From NCBI RefSeq assembly GCF_000633515.1, contig NZ_AYMP01000009.1, forward strand, positions 1 through 39,234: DNA of 39,234 bases, written 5' to 3'. Source of the DNA: Morganella morganii H1r. GTDB lineage: Bacteria > Pseudomonadota > Gammaproteobacteria > Enterobacterales > Enterobacteriaceae. A program made the position numbers and the translations under genes. Positions 1-8,132 of the stretch are shown here, in pieces. Below the pieces are notes generated by a model. That model had not been told where the DNA came from. It did no database searches and saw only the letters and a list, made by a program, of their open reading frames with translations. The first letter of the stretch is position 1. Each line of letters begins with the position of its first letter.

Positions 1-173
1 AAAAATGGGGGGATTACCATTTCTCTTCTCTTTGAGTGTGCTGTGTATCTCAGCATCCAGTATGGTTCACCTTTGGAGGGGATTTTCAGGTACAAACCCC
101 GTTCATCTGCAAATTTACCAACTCCACCTGCTTTAATCAGAGACTGAACGGCTTTTGCTGTTAGTGAACTCAT
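1..173 (-). CDS. Tyrosine-recombinase integrase, N-terminal fragment cut by the window edge
   Basis: This is the first 57 codons of a minus-strand gene that continues beyond position 1. I translated it by hand from the ATG at 173-171. It begins MSSLTAKAVQSLIKAGG and continues with FADERGLYLKI, YWMLRY and SKRREM. That pattern is the arm-type DNA-binding domain (DUF4102) found at the N terminus of P4-like and island integrases. The catalytic domain lies outside the window, so activity cannot be judged. The stretch after SKRREM (VIPPF) departs from the usual glycine-rich continuation, so a frameshift or divergence just past the edge is possible. The start codon faces the 3' end of yicC 199 bases away, a known integration site for mobilizable genomic islands. 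Family assignment is firm; the type of element is inference. Confidence 0.8.
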   Translation of the reverse strand, partial: MSSLTAKAVQSLIKAGGVGKFADERGLYLKIPSKGEPYWMLRYTAHSKRREMVIPPF

Positions 174-371
174 ACCTAACCTGTTAATCGTAAGTGGGGG
201 GTATTTGGTTATAAACTGTTATTTTTGGCTAGTAAAGTAAAAGAACTCCCCTTTTTACCCCCCGATAAATCCTGGATGTTGATGGAGTAATATGTTCGTT
301 AGTGGAAATTATTTGCCATAAAAAAGCCCATTTAACATGGGCTTATGGATTTATACGGACGGGAGTGGAGA
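174..371. other. Integrase-yicC spacer, candidate island attachment/control region
   Basis: This non-coding stretch lies between the integrase start and the yicC stop. It holds a G6 tract at 196-201 and a C6 tract at 258-263 that form an 8-bp inverted repeat (GGGGGGTA at 196-203, TACCCCCC at 256-263). They are separated by 52 bases. Such paired tracts could be integrase arm sites or a regulator site for the integrase promoter, but that is inference only. The yicC terminator hairpin is at 320-344. The other end of the element is not in the window, so direct repeats cannot be confirmed. No tRNA gene is visible here. Confidence 0.4.
320..344 (-). terminator. Rho-independent terminator of yicC
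   Basis: AAGCCCAT at 324-331 pairs with ATGGGCTT at 337-344 across a 5-base loop. Read on the minus strand, the hairpin is followed directly by a run of T. It lies 28 bases beyond the yicC stop codon, the right place and orientation to end yicC transcription. Confidence 0.8.
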
Positions 372-1235
372 TTATTCGATATTCTGAATCTGCTCACGCA
401 TCTGCTCAATCAGCACTTTCAGTTCAATCGCGGAACTGGTGATATCGGCATTGATGGATTTTGAGGCGAGGGTGTTCGATTCGCGGTTGAATTCCTGCAT
501 CATAAAGTCCAGACGGCGACCAACGGCCTCTTTCTTCTTCAGGATATTATGGGTTTCTTTCACATGGGCATCGAGGCGATCTAACTCTTCCGCCACGTCA
601 ATACGCTGTGCCAGCAGGATCAGTTCCTGTTCCAGACGGTTCGGATCGACCTGAATCTGTGCATCATCCAGTTTGCTCTGCAGGCGCTCACGCTGCCATA
701 ACAGGATATCCGGCATCTGCGCACGGACTTTGCGGACTTCTTCGGTCACACCGTCGAGGCGCTGTTCGATTAAGGTCTTCAGTGCCGCGCCTTCACGTTC
801 ACGGGCATCGATAAAGGCAGTGATGGTGTCATCGAGAGCGGCCAGCAGTTCTTCACTGATGGTGTCCAGATCCTGTTCCTGTGCGGACATCACACCCGGC
901 CAGCGCAGAATTTCCAGCGGATTGATTTCCCCTTCATGACTGTAGTTTTTAACCCAGTTTGCGGCAGCAACCAGCTGTTTGGCCAGGTCTTCATTCATAT
1001 TCAGCCCGCTTTGCGCGTTGCTGCTCAGGTCAAAGCGGAGGTTACACTCAACTTTACCGCGGGTCAGACGCTGACGCAGACGCTCACGGATCACCGGCTC
1101 CAGGCTGCGGAGTTGTTCCGGCAGGCGGATGTAGGTTTCAAGGTAGCGCTGGTTAACAGAGCGGAGTTCCCATGCGGCAGTGCCCCACGGGCGTTTGACT
1201 TCCTGACGGGCAAACGCGGTCATACTACGGATCAT
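372..1235 (-). CDS. yicC: YicC family endoribonuclease
   Basis: The protein is 287 residues, the usual length for enterobacterial YicC. It opens with MIRSMTAFAR and LRSVNQRYLE and ends with a C-terminal region rich in helices and acidic/basic residues (KSINADITSSAIELKVLIEQMREQ). The YicC family has been reported as an RNA endonuclease linked to small-RNA decay; that is literature knowledge, not visible here. The gene is divergent from rph with 124 bases between the starts, as in E. coli. Its 3' end lies close to an integrase gene. The 3' end of yicC is an established integration site for SXT-mobilizable genomic islands, so the last codons may have been supplied by the island. The reading frame looks intact to a normal C terminus. 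Confidence 0.95.
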   Translation of the reverse strand: MIRSMTAFARQEVKRPWGTAAWELRSVNQRYLETYIRLPEQLRSLEPVIRERLRQRLTRGKVECNLRFDLSSNAQSGLNMNEDLAKQLVAAANWVKNYSHEGEINPLEILRWPGVMSAQEQDLDTISEELLAALDDTITAFIDAREREGAALKTLIEQRLDGVTEEVRKVRAQMPDILLWQRERLQSKLDDAQIQVDPNRLEQELILLAQRIDVAEELDRLDAHVKETHNILKKKEAVGRRLDFMMQEFNRESNTLASKSINADITSSAIELKVLIEQMREQIQNIE

Positions 1236-1295
1236 GATATCTGTCCTGTGATGGATTTATTGCTCTGATTATAGCGCTGTTATGGTGTTAAGGCA

Positions 1296-1324
1296 TAGGC
1301 ATTCACCGGTTTAAGCCGTATAAT
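1296..1324 (+). promoter_or_regulatory. Probable sigma-70 promoter of rph-pyrE
   Basis: A perfect TATAAT at 1319-1324 lies 17 bases after TAGGCA at 1296-1301, a 4/6 match to the -35 consensus. It is 35 bases upstream of the rph ATG at 1360, which has GGAG at 1349-1352 as ribosome binding site. Position and spacing fit a promoter for the operon. Confidence 0.6.
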
Positions 1325-1359
1325 GCGCCCCCAACAGTTAACTGAACCGGAGAATCACT

Positions 1360-2088
1360 ATGAGTCAGTCATCACGTCCCGCTGGCCGGGGAACAGACCA
1401 GGTGCGTCCTATTACTATCACCCGTCATTATACCAAACATGCCGAAGGCTCTGTGCTGGTCGAGTTCGGTGACACTAAAGTGTTATGTAATGCCTCCGTT
1501 GAAGAAGGTGTGCCGCGTTTCCTGAAAGGTCAGGGACAGGGCTGGATCACCGCCGAATACGGCATGCTGCCGCGCGCAACCAATTCCCGTAATGCCCGCG
1601 AAGCCGCCCGTGGCAAACAGACCGGCCGCACAATGGAAATCCAGCGCCTGATCGCACGTTCACTGCGTGCTGCGGTTGATCTGACCAAACTGGGCGAGTT
1701 CACCATCACCCTCGACTGTGATGTTATCCAGGCCGACGGCGGCACCCGTACCGCCGCGATCAGCGGTGCCTGTGTGGCACTGGCTGATGCGCTGAATCAG
1801 ATGGTCGTAAAAGGCCAGCTGAAAGCCAGCCCGCTGAAATCCATGGTTGCCGCTGTTTCTGTCGGTATCGTGGACGGCGAGCCGCGTTGTGATCTGGAAT
1901 ATGTTGAGGATTCTGCGGCAGAAACCGATATGAATGTGGTTATGATTGATGACGGACGGATGATTGAAGTTCAGGGCACGGCAGAAGGTGCGCCGTTCAG
2001 TCATGATGAGTTGTTGTCATTACTGGCCCTCGCAAGGGGCGGGCTGGAAACCATTTTCACCGCCCAGAAGGCGGCATTAGAAAATTAA
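1360..2088 (+). CDS. rph: Ribonuclease PH
   Basis: RNase PH is a phosphorolytic 3'-5' exoribonuclease that trims the 3' ends of tRNA precursors. The 242-residue protein carries the family N terminus ([13 protein letters not shown]), the RNA/phosphate-binding stretch [14 protein letters not shown] followed by arginine-rich helices, and the phosphate site [11 protein letters not shown] around residues 123-133. Length is close to the typical 238. The frame is open to the expected C terminus, unlike the frameshifted rph of E. coli K-12 strains. The stop codon lies only four bases before an attenuator hairpin. That geometry makes rph translation the natural leader for pyrE control. Confidence 0.97.
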   Translation: MSQSSRPAGRGTDQVRPITITRHYTKHAEGSVLVEFGDTKVLCNASVEEGVPRFLKGQGQGWITAEYGMLPRATNSRNAREAARGKQTGRTMEIQRLIARSLRAAVDLTKLGEFTITLDCDVIQADGGTRTAAISGACVALADALNQMVVKGQLKASPLKSMVAAVSVGIVDGEPRCDLEYVEDSAAETDMNVVMIDDGRMIEVQGTAEGAPFSHDELLSLLALARGGLETIFTAQKAALEN

Positions 2089-2092
2089 TCAG

Positions 2093-2118
2093 AAGGCGAC
2101 GTGATAGTCGCCTTTTTT
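2093..2118 (+). promoter_or_regulatory. pyrE attenuator (intercistronic terminator hairpin)
   Basis: AAGGCGAC at 2093-2100 pairs with GTCGCCTT at 2107-2114 across a 6-base loop, and the T run continues to 2118. It starts four bases after the rph stop at 2086-2088 and 50 bases before the pyrE ATG. In E. coli the same arrangement gives UTP-sensitive attenuation: when pyrimidines are short, RNA polymerase pauses, ribosomes on rph catch up and block the hairpin, and pyrE is transcribed. The structure and spacing are seen here; the regulation is inferred by homology. Confidence 0.85.
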
Positions 2119-2168
2119 ATGCCTGTGATTCAGGCACGTTATCCGTCAATCAGAATCAGGAGATCCCG

Positions 2169-2816
2169 ATGAAAGCTTATCAGCGCGAATTTATTGAACT
2201 TGCGATGAAAAAACAGGTACTGAAATTTGGTGAGTTTACGCTGAAGTCCGGCCGGAAAAGCCCGTATTTCTTCAATGCCGGGTTATTCAATACCGGGCGG
2301 GATTTGGCACTGCTCGGGCGCTTTTATGCGGCAGCATTATGCGACAGCGGCGTGCAGTACGATGTCCTGTTCGGGCCTGCCTACAAAGGCATTCCGATTG
2401 CAGCAACGACTGCCGTTGCACTGGCGGAGCATCATGATCTTGATATGCCGTACTGTTTTAACCGTAAGGAAGCCAAAGATCACGGGGAAGGCGGAACACT
2501 GGTCGGCAGTCCGCTGAACGGACGGATTATGGTGGTGGATGATGTAATCACTGCCGGAACAGCTATCCGTGAGTCAATGGAAATTATCAGACAAAACAAT
2601 GCCACACTTGCCGGTGTGATGCTGAGTCTTGATCGTCAGGAAAAAGGCAAAGGTGAGTTATCCGCCGTCCAGGAAGTGGAGCGGGATTATGGTTGTCAGG
2701 TATTTTCCATTATCACACTGAATGATTTAATCAGTTATCTGGCGGAAGATCCGCAGATGGATACCCATTTGCAGGCTGTGCGGGCTTACCGTGAGCAGTA
2801 CGGGATTGAAATCTGA
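2169..2816 (+). CDS. pyrE: Orotate phosphoribosyltransferase
   Basis: PyrE joins orotate and PRPP to make orotidine 5'-monophosphate, the fifth step of pyrimidine synthesis. The protein has 215 residues against about 213 in E. coli. The PRPP-binding motif [14 protein letters not shown] is at residues 120-133. The orotate-contact segment [12 protein letters not shown] is at about residues 27-39. CAGGAG at 2157-2162 is a good ribosome binding site for the ATG at 2169. The gene follows rph and its attenuator, so it is expected to respond to the pyrimidine pool. Confidence 0.97.
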   Translation: MKAYQREFIELAMKKQVLKFGEFTLKSGRKSPYFFNAGLFNTGRDLALLGRFYAAALCDSGVQYDVLFGPAYKGIPIAATTAVALAEHHDLDMPYCFNRKEAKDHGEGGTLVGSPLNGRIMVVDDVITAGTAIRESMEIIRQNNATLAGVMLSLDRQEKGKGELSAVQEVERDYGCQVFSIITLNDLISYLAEDPQMDTHLQAVRAYREQYGIEI

Positions 2817-2830
2817 GCAGGACAACAGGC

Positions 2831-2864
2831 AAAAAAAGCCCTCGCCCAATAAAACGGGCGGGGT
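2831..2864 (-). terminator. Terminator of the coaBC-dut-slmA transcript
   Basis: A hairpin between the convergent pyrE and slmA ends pairs CCCTCGCCC (2839-2847) with GGGCGGGG (2856-2863). On the minus strand it is followed by seven T (complement of 2831-2837), so it works best for slmA. It contains one imperfect pair. Confidence 0.7.
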
Positions 2865-2887
2865 GAGTAGTTTAACTAAAAATGGTA

Positions 2888-3481
2888 TTACTGAAGTTGT
2901 GCAAGGAGCAACGGCCAGCGGGTTTCAAATTCCTGTGTCGGCCGGTACTTAAATTCTGAGCGTACAAAACGGGACAGCATGCCTTCGCAAAAGGCGAGTA
3001 ACTGAGATGCTAACAGGCTTTCGTCATAAGTAAAACCGCTGCCGTCACGGATCCGCTTTTCTTTTAAGACCTGACGCAACTGAGCTTCGATCCGTTCATA
3101 CAACTGATTAATTCTGCTCTGTAATTTATCCTGCTCAAACATCAGTGCGTGACCGGTCATGATACGGGTCAGGCCGGGGTTCTTTTCAGAGAATCCCAGA
3201 ATCAGCATCAGAATCAGTTTGATTCGCGAGATTGTCTCTTTTTCATCCTGAAGAATGAGGTTTATCCGCGAAATCAGTGAGTCCTCAATAAATACGATCA
3301 GGCTGTCGAACATTTTTGTTTTGCCGGAAAAATGACGATAGAGCGCTGCTTCTGAAACACCCACACTGGCGGCAAGTTTGGCGGTTGTTATACGCTGGCT
3401 GCCGTCGCTGGACTCAAGCATCTGCGCAAGCGCCTGCAGGATCTCCTCGCGCCTGTTCTTCTTTTTTGTACTTTCTGCCAT
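2888..3481 (-). CDS. slmA: Nucleoid occlusion factor SlmA (TetR-type DNA-binding protein)
   Basis: SlmA binds specific chromosomal sites and blocks FtsZ ring assembly over the nucleoid. The N-terminal helix-turn-helix reads [20 protein letters not shown] at about residues 31-50. The C-terminal dimerisation domain has the conserved tail [20 protein letters not shown] chose the ATG at 3481, giving [14 protein letters not shown] and 197 residues, as in E. coli (198). The frame continues 12 codons upstream to an ATG at 3517, but those residues do not resemble the family. The gene is downstream of coaBC-dut on the same strand. A 12-bp palindrome and a long hairpin lie in its leader. Confidence 0.95.
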   Translation of the reverse strand: MAESTKKKNRREEILQALAQMLESSDGSQRITTAKLAASVGVSEAALYRHFSGKTKMFDSLIVFIEDSLISRINLILQDEKETISRIKLILMLILGFSEKNPGLTRIMTGHALMFEQDKLQSRINQLYERIEAQLRQVLKEKRIRDGSGFTYDESLLASQLLAFCEGMLSRFVRSEFKYRPTQEFETRWPLLLAQLQ

Positions 3482-3496
3482 GTCAGATAAAACCCC

Positions 3497-3508
3497 TGCG
3501 TTAACGCA
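3497..3508. promoter_or_regulatory. Perfect 12-bp palindrome ahead of slmA
   Basis: TGCGTTAACGCA reads identically on both strands and lies 15-27 bases upstream of the slmA start codon. SlmA is a TetR-family protein and such proteins often bind palindromes near their own gene. The sequence does not match the known SlmA chromosomal site, so its role is open. Confidence 0.4.
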
Positions 3509-3524
3509 AAAACACATCTGCCGA

Positions 3525-3554
3525 CTGACAGCGGTACACCAGTACTGCTGTCAG
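3525..3554. other. Strong hairpin in the dut-slmA spacer
   Basis: CTGACAGCGGTAC at 3525-3537 and GTACTGCTGTCAG at 3542-3554 form 13 consecutive pairs (one G-T wobble) around a 4-base loop. On the minus strand, the direction of dut-slmA transcription, one pair becomes an A-C mismatch. There is no T run on either side, so it is not a typical intrinsic terminator. It could be an RNA processing site or a protein-binding site. Confidence 0.55.
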
Positions 3555-3585
3555 AAAAGCGGCGGAGATAACGGCGTTATTAGTA

Positions 3586-4044
3586 TTATTGACGGCCTGA
3601 ATGGCCAAATCCGCCGGCTCCGCGCTCACTTTCGGTAAATTCTTCAACAATATTGAATTCAGCCTGAACAACAGGAACGATAATCATCTGTGCGATACGC
3701 TCGCCCGGCTCAATTGTGAAGGTGGTATCGCCGCGGTTCCAGACGGATACCATCAGCTGGCCCTGATAATCAGAGTCAATTAAACCCACCAGGTTGCCGA
3801 GAACCACACCATGTTTGTGACCGAGCCCGGAGCGCGGCAGCACCATTGCCGCCAGGGTCGGGTCGGCAATATGGACAGCAAGGCCGGTCGGCAGTAACAG
3901 TGTCTGGCCCGGCTTCAGCTCAGTGGCTTCATCCAGGCAGGCACGTAAGTCCAGACCCGCAGAGCCCGGCGTGGCGTAGGCCGGTAACGGAAATTCCCCG
4001 CCGATGCGCGGATCAAGAATCTTAATGTCGATTTTTTTGGTCAT
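3586..4044 (-). CDS. dut: Deoxyuridine 5'-triphosphate nucleotidohydrolase (dUTPase)
   Basis: Dut hydrolyses dUTP to dUMP, keeping uracil out of DNA and supplying the thymidylate precursor. The 152-residue protein has the trimeric dUTPase motifs: [10 protein letters not shown] (motif I, about residues 26-35), [10 protein letters not shown] (II), [11 protein letters not shown] (III), RIAQMII (IV) and the C-terminal glycine-rich [10 protein letters not shown] (V) that closes over the active site. It overlaps the end of coaBC by 23 bases, indicating translational coupling, the same arrangement as in E. coli. Confidence 0.97.
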   Translation of the reverse strand: MTKKIDIKILDPRIGGEFPLPAYATPGSAGLDLRACLDEATELKPGQTLLLPTGLAVHIADPTLAAMVLPRSGLGHKHGVVLGNLVGLIDSDYQGQLMVSVWNRGDTTFTIEPGERIAQMIIVPVVQAEFNIVEEFTESERGAGGFGHSGRQ

Positions 4045-5236
4045 AGTGTTTCAGTATTTCGTCCAGTAAATGGTGGCTGAGCTCTGATTTGCTCATGTTC
4101 GGTAAGCTGATATCGCCGGTATGCCAGTACAGATGCAGGGCATTGTTATCACTGTTAAATCCTTGGTTTTCAACAGAAACGTCATTGGCGCAAATCATAT
4201 CGAGCTGTTTTTTCACCAACTTACCGCGCGCGTATTCTTCCACATTTTGGGTTTCCGCTGCAAATCCAATCACAAATGGCCGGTTTTTTTCCAGTGCGCC
4301 GACACCGGCGATCACATCCGGGTTTTTCACCATCGTGAAGGTGATTTCGTCGCCCTGTTTTTTAATCTTCTCGGGCGCAACTGCTTTGGCGCGGTAATCG
4401 GCAACGGCGGCACAACCGATAAAAATATCCTGCTGCGGGGCTGTTTTTTGTGCAGCATCATTCATATCACAGGCACTGCTGACATCAATACGTTTAACAC
4501 CCGGTGGTGTCGGTAGTGTGACAGGCCCGGCAATCAGCGTGACATCCGCGCCGCGTGCTGCGGCAGCTGCGGCAATAGCAAAGCCCATTTTGCCGGAGCT
4601 GTGATTGCTGATAAAACGCACCGGGTCGAGTGCTTCGCGTGTCGGCCCGGCGGTAATGGCGAGACGGATGCCGGACATATCCTGTTTTTTACGGAAGTGC
4701 TGTTCTGCCCGTAAGACTATCTCTGACGGATCCAGCATGCGGCCCGGACCAATATCACCACATGCCTGGCTGCCGCTGTCCGGCCCCCAGACGGCAAAAC
4801 CGAGCTGCTCCAGATGCGCGAGATTCTCCTGTGTGGTCTGCGCACGGTACATCTGCTGGTTCATGGCCGGTGAAACGGCGATGGTGGCATCAGAGGCCAG
4901 GCAGATAGTGGTGACCAGATCATTTGCCATGCCGGCACTCAGGCGGGCAATCAGATCAGCGGTGGCGGGAGCGAGAATAATGAGATCCGCCCATTTTCCC
5001 AGCTCAATATGGCCCATTGCTGCTTCTGCAGCCGGGTCAAGCACACTTTCAGCCACCGGAAAGCCGGAAACGGCCTGGAGTGTGAGCGGGGTGATAAATG
5101 CGGTCGCAGCGGGTGTCATGGCGACACGGACAATAGCGCCCCGGTCACGCAGACGGCGGACAATCTCAGGGGCTTTATAGGCTGCGATACCACCACTGAT
5201 ACCCAGAACTATCTGTTTTCCTGTCAGTTCGGACAT
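4022..5236 (-). CDS. coaBC: Bifunctional phosphopantothenoylcysteine synthetase/decarboxylase
   Basis: CoaBC carries out two consecutive steps of coenzyme A synthesis: CTP-dependent ligation of 4'-phosphopantothenate to cysteine, then FMN-dependent decarboxylation to 4'-phosphopantetheine. The N-terminal flavoprotein (CoaC) half has [11 protein letters not shown] and the PAMNQQM motif, followed by the active-site cysteine loop [10 protein letters not shown] near residue 160. The C-terminal CoaB half starts around residue 190 with [20 protein letters not shown]. It is 404 residues, near the usual 406. It is the first gene of coaBC-dut-slmA and is divergent from radC, with 196 bases between the starts. 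Confidence 0.97.
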   Translation of the reverse strand: MSELTGKQIVLGISGGIAAYKAPEIVRRLRDRGAIVRVAMTPAATAFITPLTLQAVSGFPVAESVLDPAAEAAMGHIELGKWADLIILAPATADLIARLSAGMANDLVTTICLASDATIAVSPAMNQQMYRAQTTQENLAHLEQLGFAVWGPDSGSQACGDIGPGRMLDPSEIVLRAEQHFRKKQDMSGIRLAITAGPTREALDPVRFISNHSSGKMGFAIAAAAAARGADVTLIAGPVTLPTPPGVKRIDVSSACDMNDAAQKTAPQQDIFIGCAAVADYRAKAVAPEKIKKQGDEITFTMVKNPDVIAGVGALEKNRPFVIGFAAETQNVEEYARGKLVKKQLDMICANDVSVENQGFNSDNNALHLYWHTGDISLPNMSKSELSHHLLDEILKHYDQKNRH

Positions 5237-5432
5237 TGTGTTTGATCCAGTTATTTTTCGGAGATACGCGATTTTACCACAACACTGCCGTATAGGTAGG
5301 GTGCTGTGTATTTATCCAGCTAAATAATGTTTTTTCTTCGGTGCATCTCGCAAAAATGGCCTGTTTTATGCGGAAAAACCGCCGGAGCTGACATACTTTT
5401 TCCGGTGAAACAGGGAAACCGGCGGAGGAAAA

Positions 5433-6107
5433 ATGGATAATATAACCGGAAATACGGCGCTGATGCCGAGAGAGAAACTGATCGCTTACGGGGCATCCGT
5501 TCTGAGTGATTCAGAATTGCTGGCTATTTTTTTGCGCACCGGCACCCGTGAGAGACCGGTGCGGCAGTTTGCGGAGTATCTGCTGGAGGTCTTCGGGTCA
5601 CTGCACCGGTTGCTGAACGCCGGGTATGAGGAATTTAAATCCCTGAACGGGATCGGGGACAGTAAGTTTTGCCAGATGCAGGCGATCGTCGAATTGTCCC
5701 GGCGCTGTTTCAGCAGTCAGTTTCAGGAAACACAATTTCTCAGCAGTGCCTGTACCGTAAAGGCCTATCTTAACCAGCGGATGGCCTGGCAGGAGCGGGA
5801 AGTCTTTGCCGTGCTTTTTCTTAACAACCAAAACCAGCTTATCCGTTATGAAGAAATGTTTTCAGGGACGGTAAACTGCGTGGAAGTGCATCCCAGAGAG
5901 ATTTTGCGCCTGGCGCTCAAAGTGAATGCAGTTTCTGTGATTCTGGCGCATAATCACCCTTCCGGTAACGAAAACCCCAGCCGGGCTGACCGTCTGCTGA
6001 CAAAAAAAATTGTTCAGGCGTGTGAGCTGGTAGGGATAAATGTGTTGGATCACCTGATTGTCGGGAAATTCAATATGTTTTCGTTCGCAGAACACGAGCT
6101 GATCTGA
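5433..6107 (+). CDS. radC: RadC family protein (JAB/MPN metalloprotease-like fold)
   Basis: The 224-residue protein has an N-terminal helix-hairpin-helix segment (LNGIGDSKF at 71-79). It also has the JAB/MPN zinc motif with HNHPSG at 173-178 and the downstream acidic residue in NPSRAD. All expected metal ligands are present. The cellular role of RadC is not settled; the old link to DNA repair in E. coli has been questioned. GGCGGAGG immediately ahead of the ATG at 5433 is a strong ribosome binding site. The position between coaBC and rpmB matches E. coli. Confidence 0.95.
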   Translation: MDNITGNTALMPREKLIAYGASVLSDSELLAIFLRTGTRERPVRQFAEYLLEVFGSLHRLLNAGYEEFKSLNGIGDSKFCQMQAIVELSRRCFSSQFQETQFLSSACTVKAYLNQRMAWQEREVFAVLFLNNQNQLIRYEEMFSGTVNCVEVHPREILRLALKVNAVSVILAHNHPSGNENPSRADRLLTKKIVQACELVGINVLDHLIVGKFNMFSFAEHELI

Positions 6108-6150
6108 GCAGTTTTTTTCGCAGAAACACGCGATCTTTACTGTTCGGGTC

Positions 6151-6179
6151 TTGAGCGTTTGCGCCGGAAAGCGTATACT
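6151..6179 (+). promoter_or_regulatory. Sigma-70 promoter of rpmB-rpmG
   Basis: TTGAGC at 6151-6156 and TATACT at 6174-6179 are 17 bases apart, a near-consensus pair as expected for ribosomal protein genes. Transcription would start near 6186, leaving a leader of about 170 bases before rpmB. Confidence 0.75.
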
Positions 6180-6185
6180 ACGCCA

Positions 6186-6591
<406 letters not shown>

Positions 6592-6599
6592 GGAGCTGA

Positions 6600-6770
<171 letters not shown>

Positions 6771-6787
6771 TTTCTGCTTCCTGATTG

Positions 6788-6815
6788 AAAAAACCCGGCT
6801 CCGGCCGGGTTTTTT
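6788..6815. terminator. Terminator after rpmG
   Basis: CCCGGC at 6794-6799 pairs with GCCGGG at 6804-6809. It is flanked by six A on the left and six T on the right, so the hairpin can act on both strands. It closes the rpmB-rpmG operon and insulates it from the downstream LPS genes. Confidence 0.9.
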
Positions 6816-6864
6816 ATTGCCTGTTTACCGGAGAAAGGTAAACGGCAGAGGGCAATATGGTCAT

Positions 6865-6896
6865 CTGTTTTCACTTTCTGGGTTATCTGGTATAAT
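6865..6896 (+). promoter_or_regulatory. Strong extended -10 promoter ahead of the GT2-waaL-mutM operon
   Basis: A consensus TATAAT at 6891-6896 is preceded by TG at 6888-6889 (extended -10) and, 17 bases upstream, by TTTTCA at 6868-6873, a 4/6 -35 match. It is the best promoter between the rpmG terminator and the next gene. It would give a leader of nearly 300 bases. Confidence 0.6.
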
Positions 6897-6902
6897 ATAT
6901 CG

Positions 6903-7199
6903 TCATTTTATGAATTGTTGGTGTTTTTATATAAAACGATATCATTCATAACGTTAATTAACGATAAAATGGCAGATAAATCGGGTACTTATCTTAAATA
7001 CTGATTGTAAGAGTATTAAAATATTCAGATTGTTGTATCATTTACAGGTACTATTATATCGTCAGGACATACAACTATAACGGCTGATTTATTTATTATT
7101 TTTATATAGTTTTTATATGATTACTGAGTTGGCGTGTCAGTGACAGCCGGAATCAGAATCAGTTTACTTCACAGATAAAAACGAATGTTGGAATATGAT
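6903..7199 (+). other. Long A+T-rich leader without genes, upstream of the waaL operon
   Basis: No plausible gene is present. The stretch is markedly A+T-rich compared with its left neighbours. It contains a perfect 12-bp palindrome CGTTAATTAACG at 6952-6963 and an inverted repeat AGATAA/TTATCT at 6974-6979 and 6989-6994. These could be sites for a regulator or a nucleoid protein such as H-NS, but nothing in the sequence proves it. Confidence 0.4.
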
Positions 7200-8132
7200 A
7201 TGAGTAACCCGGTTATTTCGGTCATGATTGCAGTACATAATGCGGCGTCATCAATCCGGGCCGCATTAGAGAGCCTGGATAATGCCCTGAATGAGAATGA
7301 TTCTCCGGAGCGGGTTGAAGCGATCATTATTAATGATGGTTCCACAGATAAATCGTTAGATATTATTAATCATTATCAGCCGCGAAATTTTATTAAGGTT
7401 GTTGAAACAGTTAACTTTTCTAATATTGGTAAAGTCCGTCATTATGCTTATTCATTATCCCGTGGCGAATATATCACTGCGTTAGACAGTGATGATATGC
7501 TGAAAAACGGTGCGCTGACCCGGGTTATGGATATTATGCGGGAGCATCCGTTTGATCTGCTGATAACCCGTCTGGATGAGCATCACGACCGTCATCCGGT
7601 ATTAGAGATTGAAGATAAACCGGTTGTATCTATCACTCAGGACAGGTTAAAAGAACTCTATCTGGAACATAAGACGGTAAAAGGTCATTTACTCGGCCGG
7701 TTTATCCGCCGGGATATCCTGACAGATGATATGTTTCCTGAAATTTATTGCTATGAGGATGTGGTTATTACGGCATATGTGATTTGTGCTGCTCAGAATA
7801 TCCTGATCACAGATACTCAGATTTATTGCTATTATAAACATCGCGGCAGCTTATCCACTGAGAAAAGTATGAATAAAACCGTGCTTTTCCTGCAAATTGT
7901 ATTATCAATGGAAAGTTTCTTTGTAAAAAATAAAAATGAAAAAGTAATGTTTGAAGGTTTGTTTGTTAAAGTATGTTCTGATTATTTATCCAGAAATAAC
8001 AAACGCAAGCTCCCGCGTTTTGTTATGGATCGGTTTAATGATATTAAAATATTTCACTTTCTGTTCAGTACTAAAGTAAGACTAAGCAGAAAAATGATGT
8101 TTTTAAAAATAAAATCAGCAGGCGTTTTTTAA
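7200..8132 (+). CDS. Glycosyltransferase family 2 (probable LPS outer-core transferase)
   Basis: The GT-A fold is clear: VISVMIAVHNAASSIRAALES at the N terminus, the nucleotide-binding IINDGSTDKS near residue 45, and the DxD-type motif ALDSDDMLKNGA near residue 96. About 310 residues. I prefer the ATG at 7200 (MSNPVISVMIAVHNA), since GT2 proteins normally begin right before this strand; an ATG at 7185 in the same frame would add five residues. The donor and acceptor sugars cannot be read from the sequence. Its stop abuts the start of the waaL-like gene, and base composition is more A+T-rich than in the housekeeping block. This suggests a variable outer-core gene. Confidence 0.8.
   Translation: MSNPVISVMIAVHNAASSIRAALESLDNALNENDSPERVEAIIINDGSTDKSLDIINHYQPRNFIKVVETVNFSNIGKVRHYAYSLSRGEYITALDSDDMLKNGALTRVMDIMREHPFDLLITRLDEHHDRHPVLEIEDKPVVSITQDRLKELYLEHKTVKGHLLGRFIRRDILTDDMFPEIYCYEDVVITAYVICAAQNILITDTQIYCYYKHRGSLSTEKSMNKTVLFLQIVLSMESFFVKNKNEKVMFEGLFVKVCSDYLSRNNKRKLPRFVMDRFNDIKIFHFLFSTKVRLSRKMMFLKIKSAGVF

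Noticed and set aside
1302-1324. TTCACC at 1302-1307 as -35 of the rph promoter
   Set aside because: Only 11 bases from TATAAT; TAGGCA at 1296-1301 gives the correct 17-base spacing.
6910-6951. Possible 13-codon leader peptide in the waaL operon leader (ATG at 6910)
   Set aside because: No ribosome binding site, no attenuator after it, and no recognisable sequence; short frames are expected by chance.
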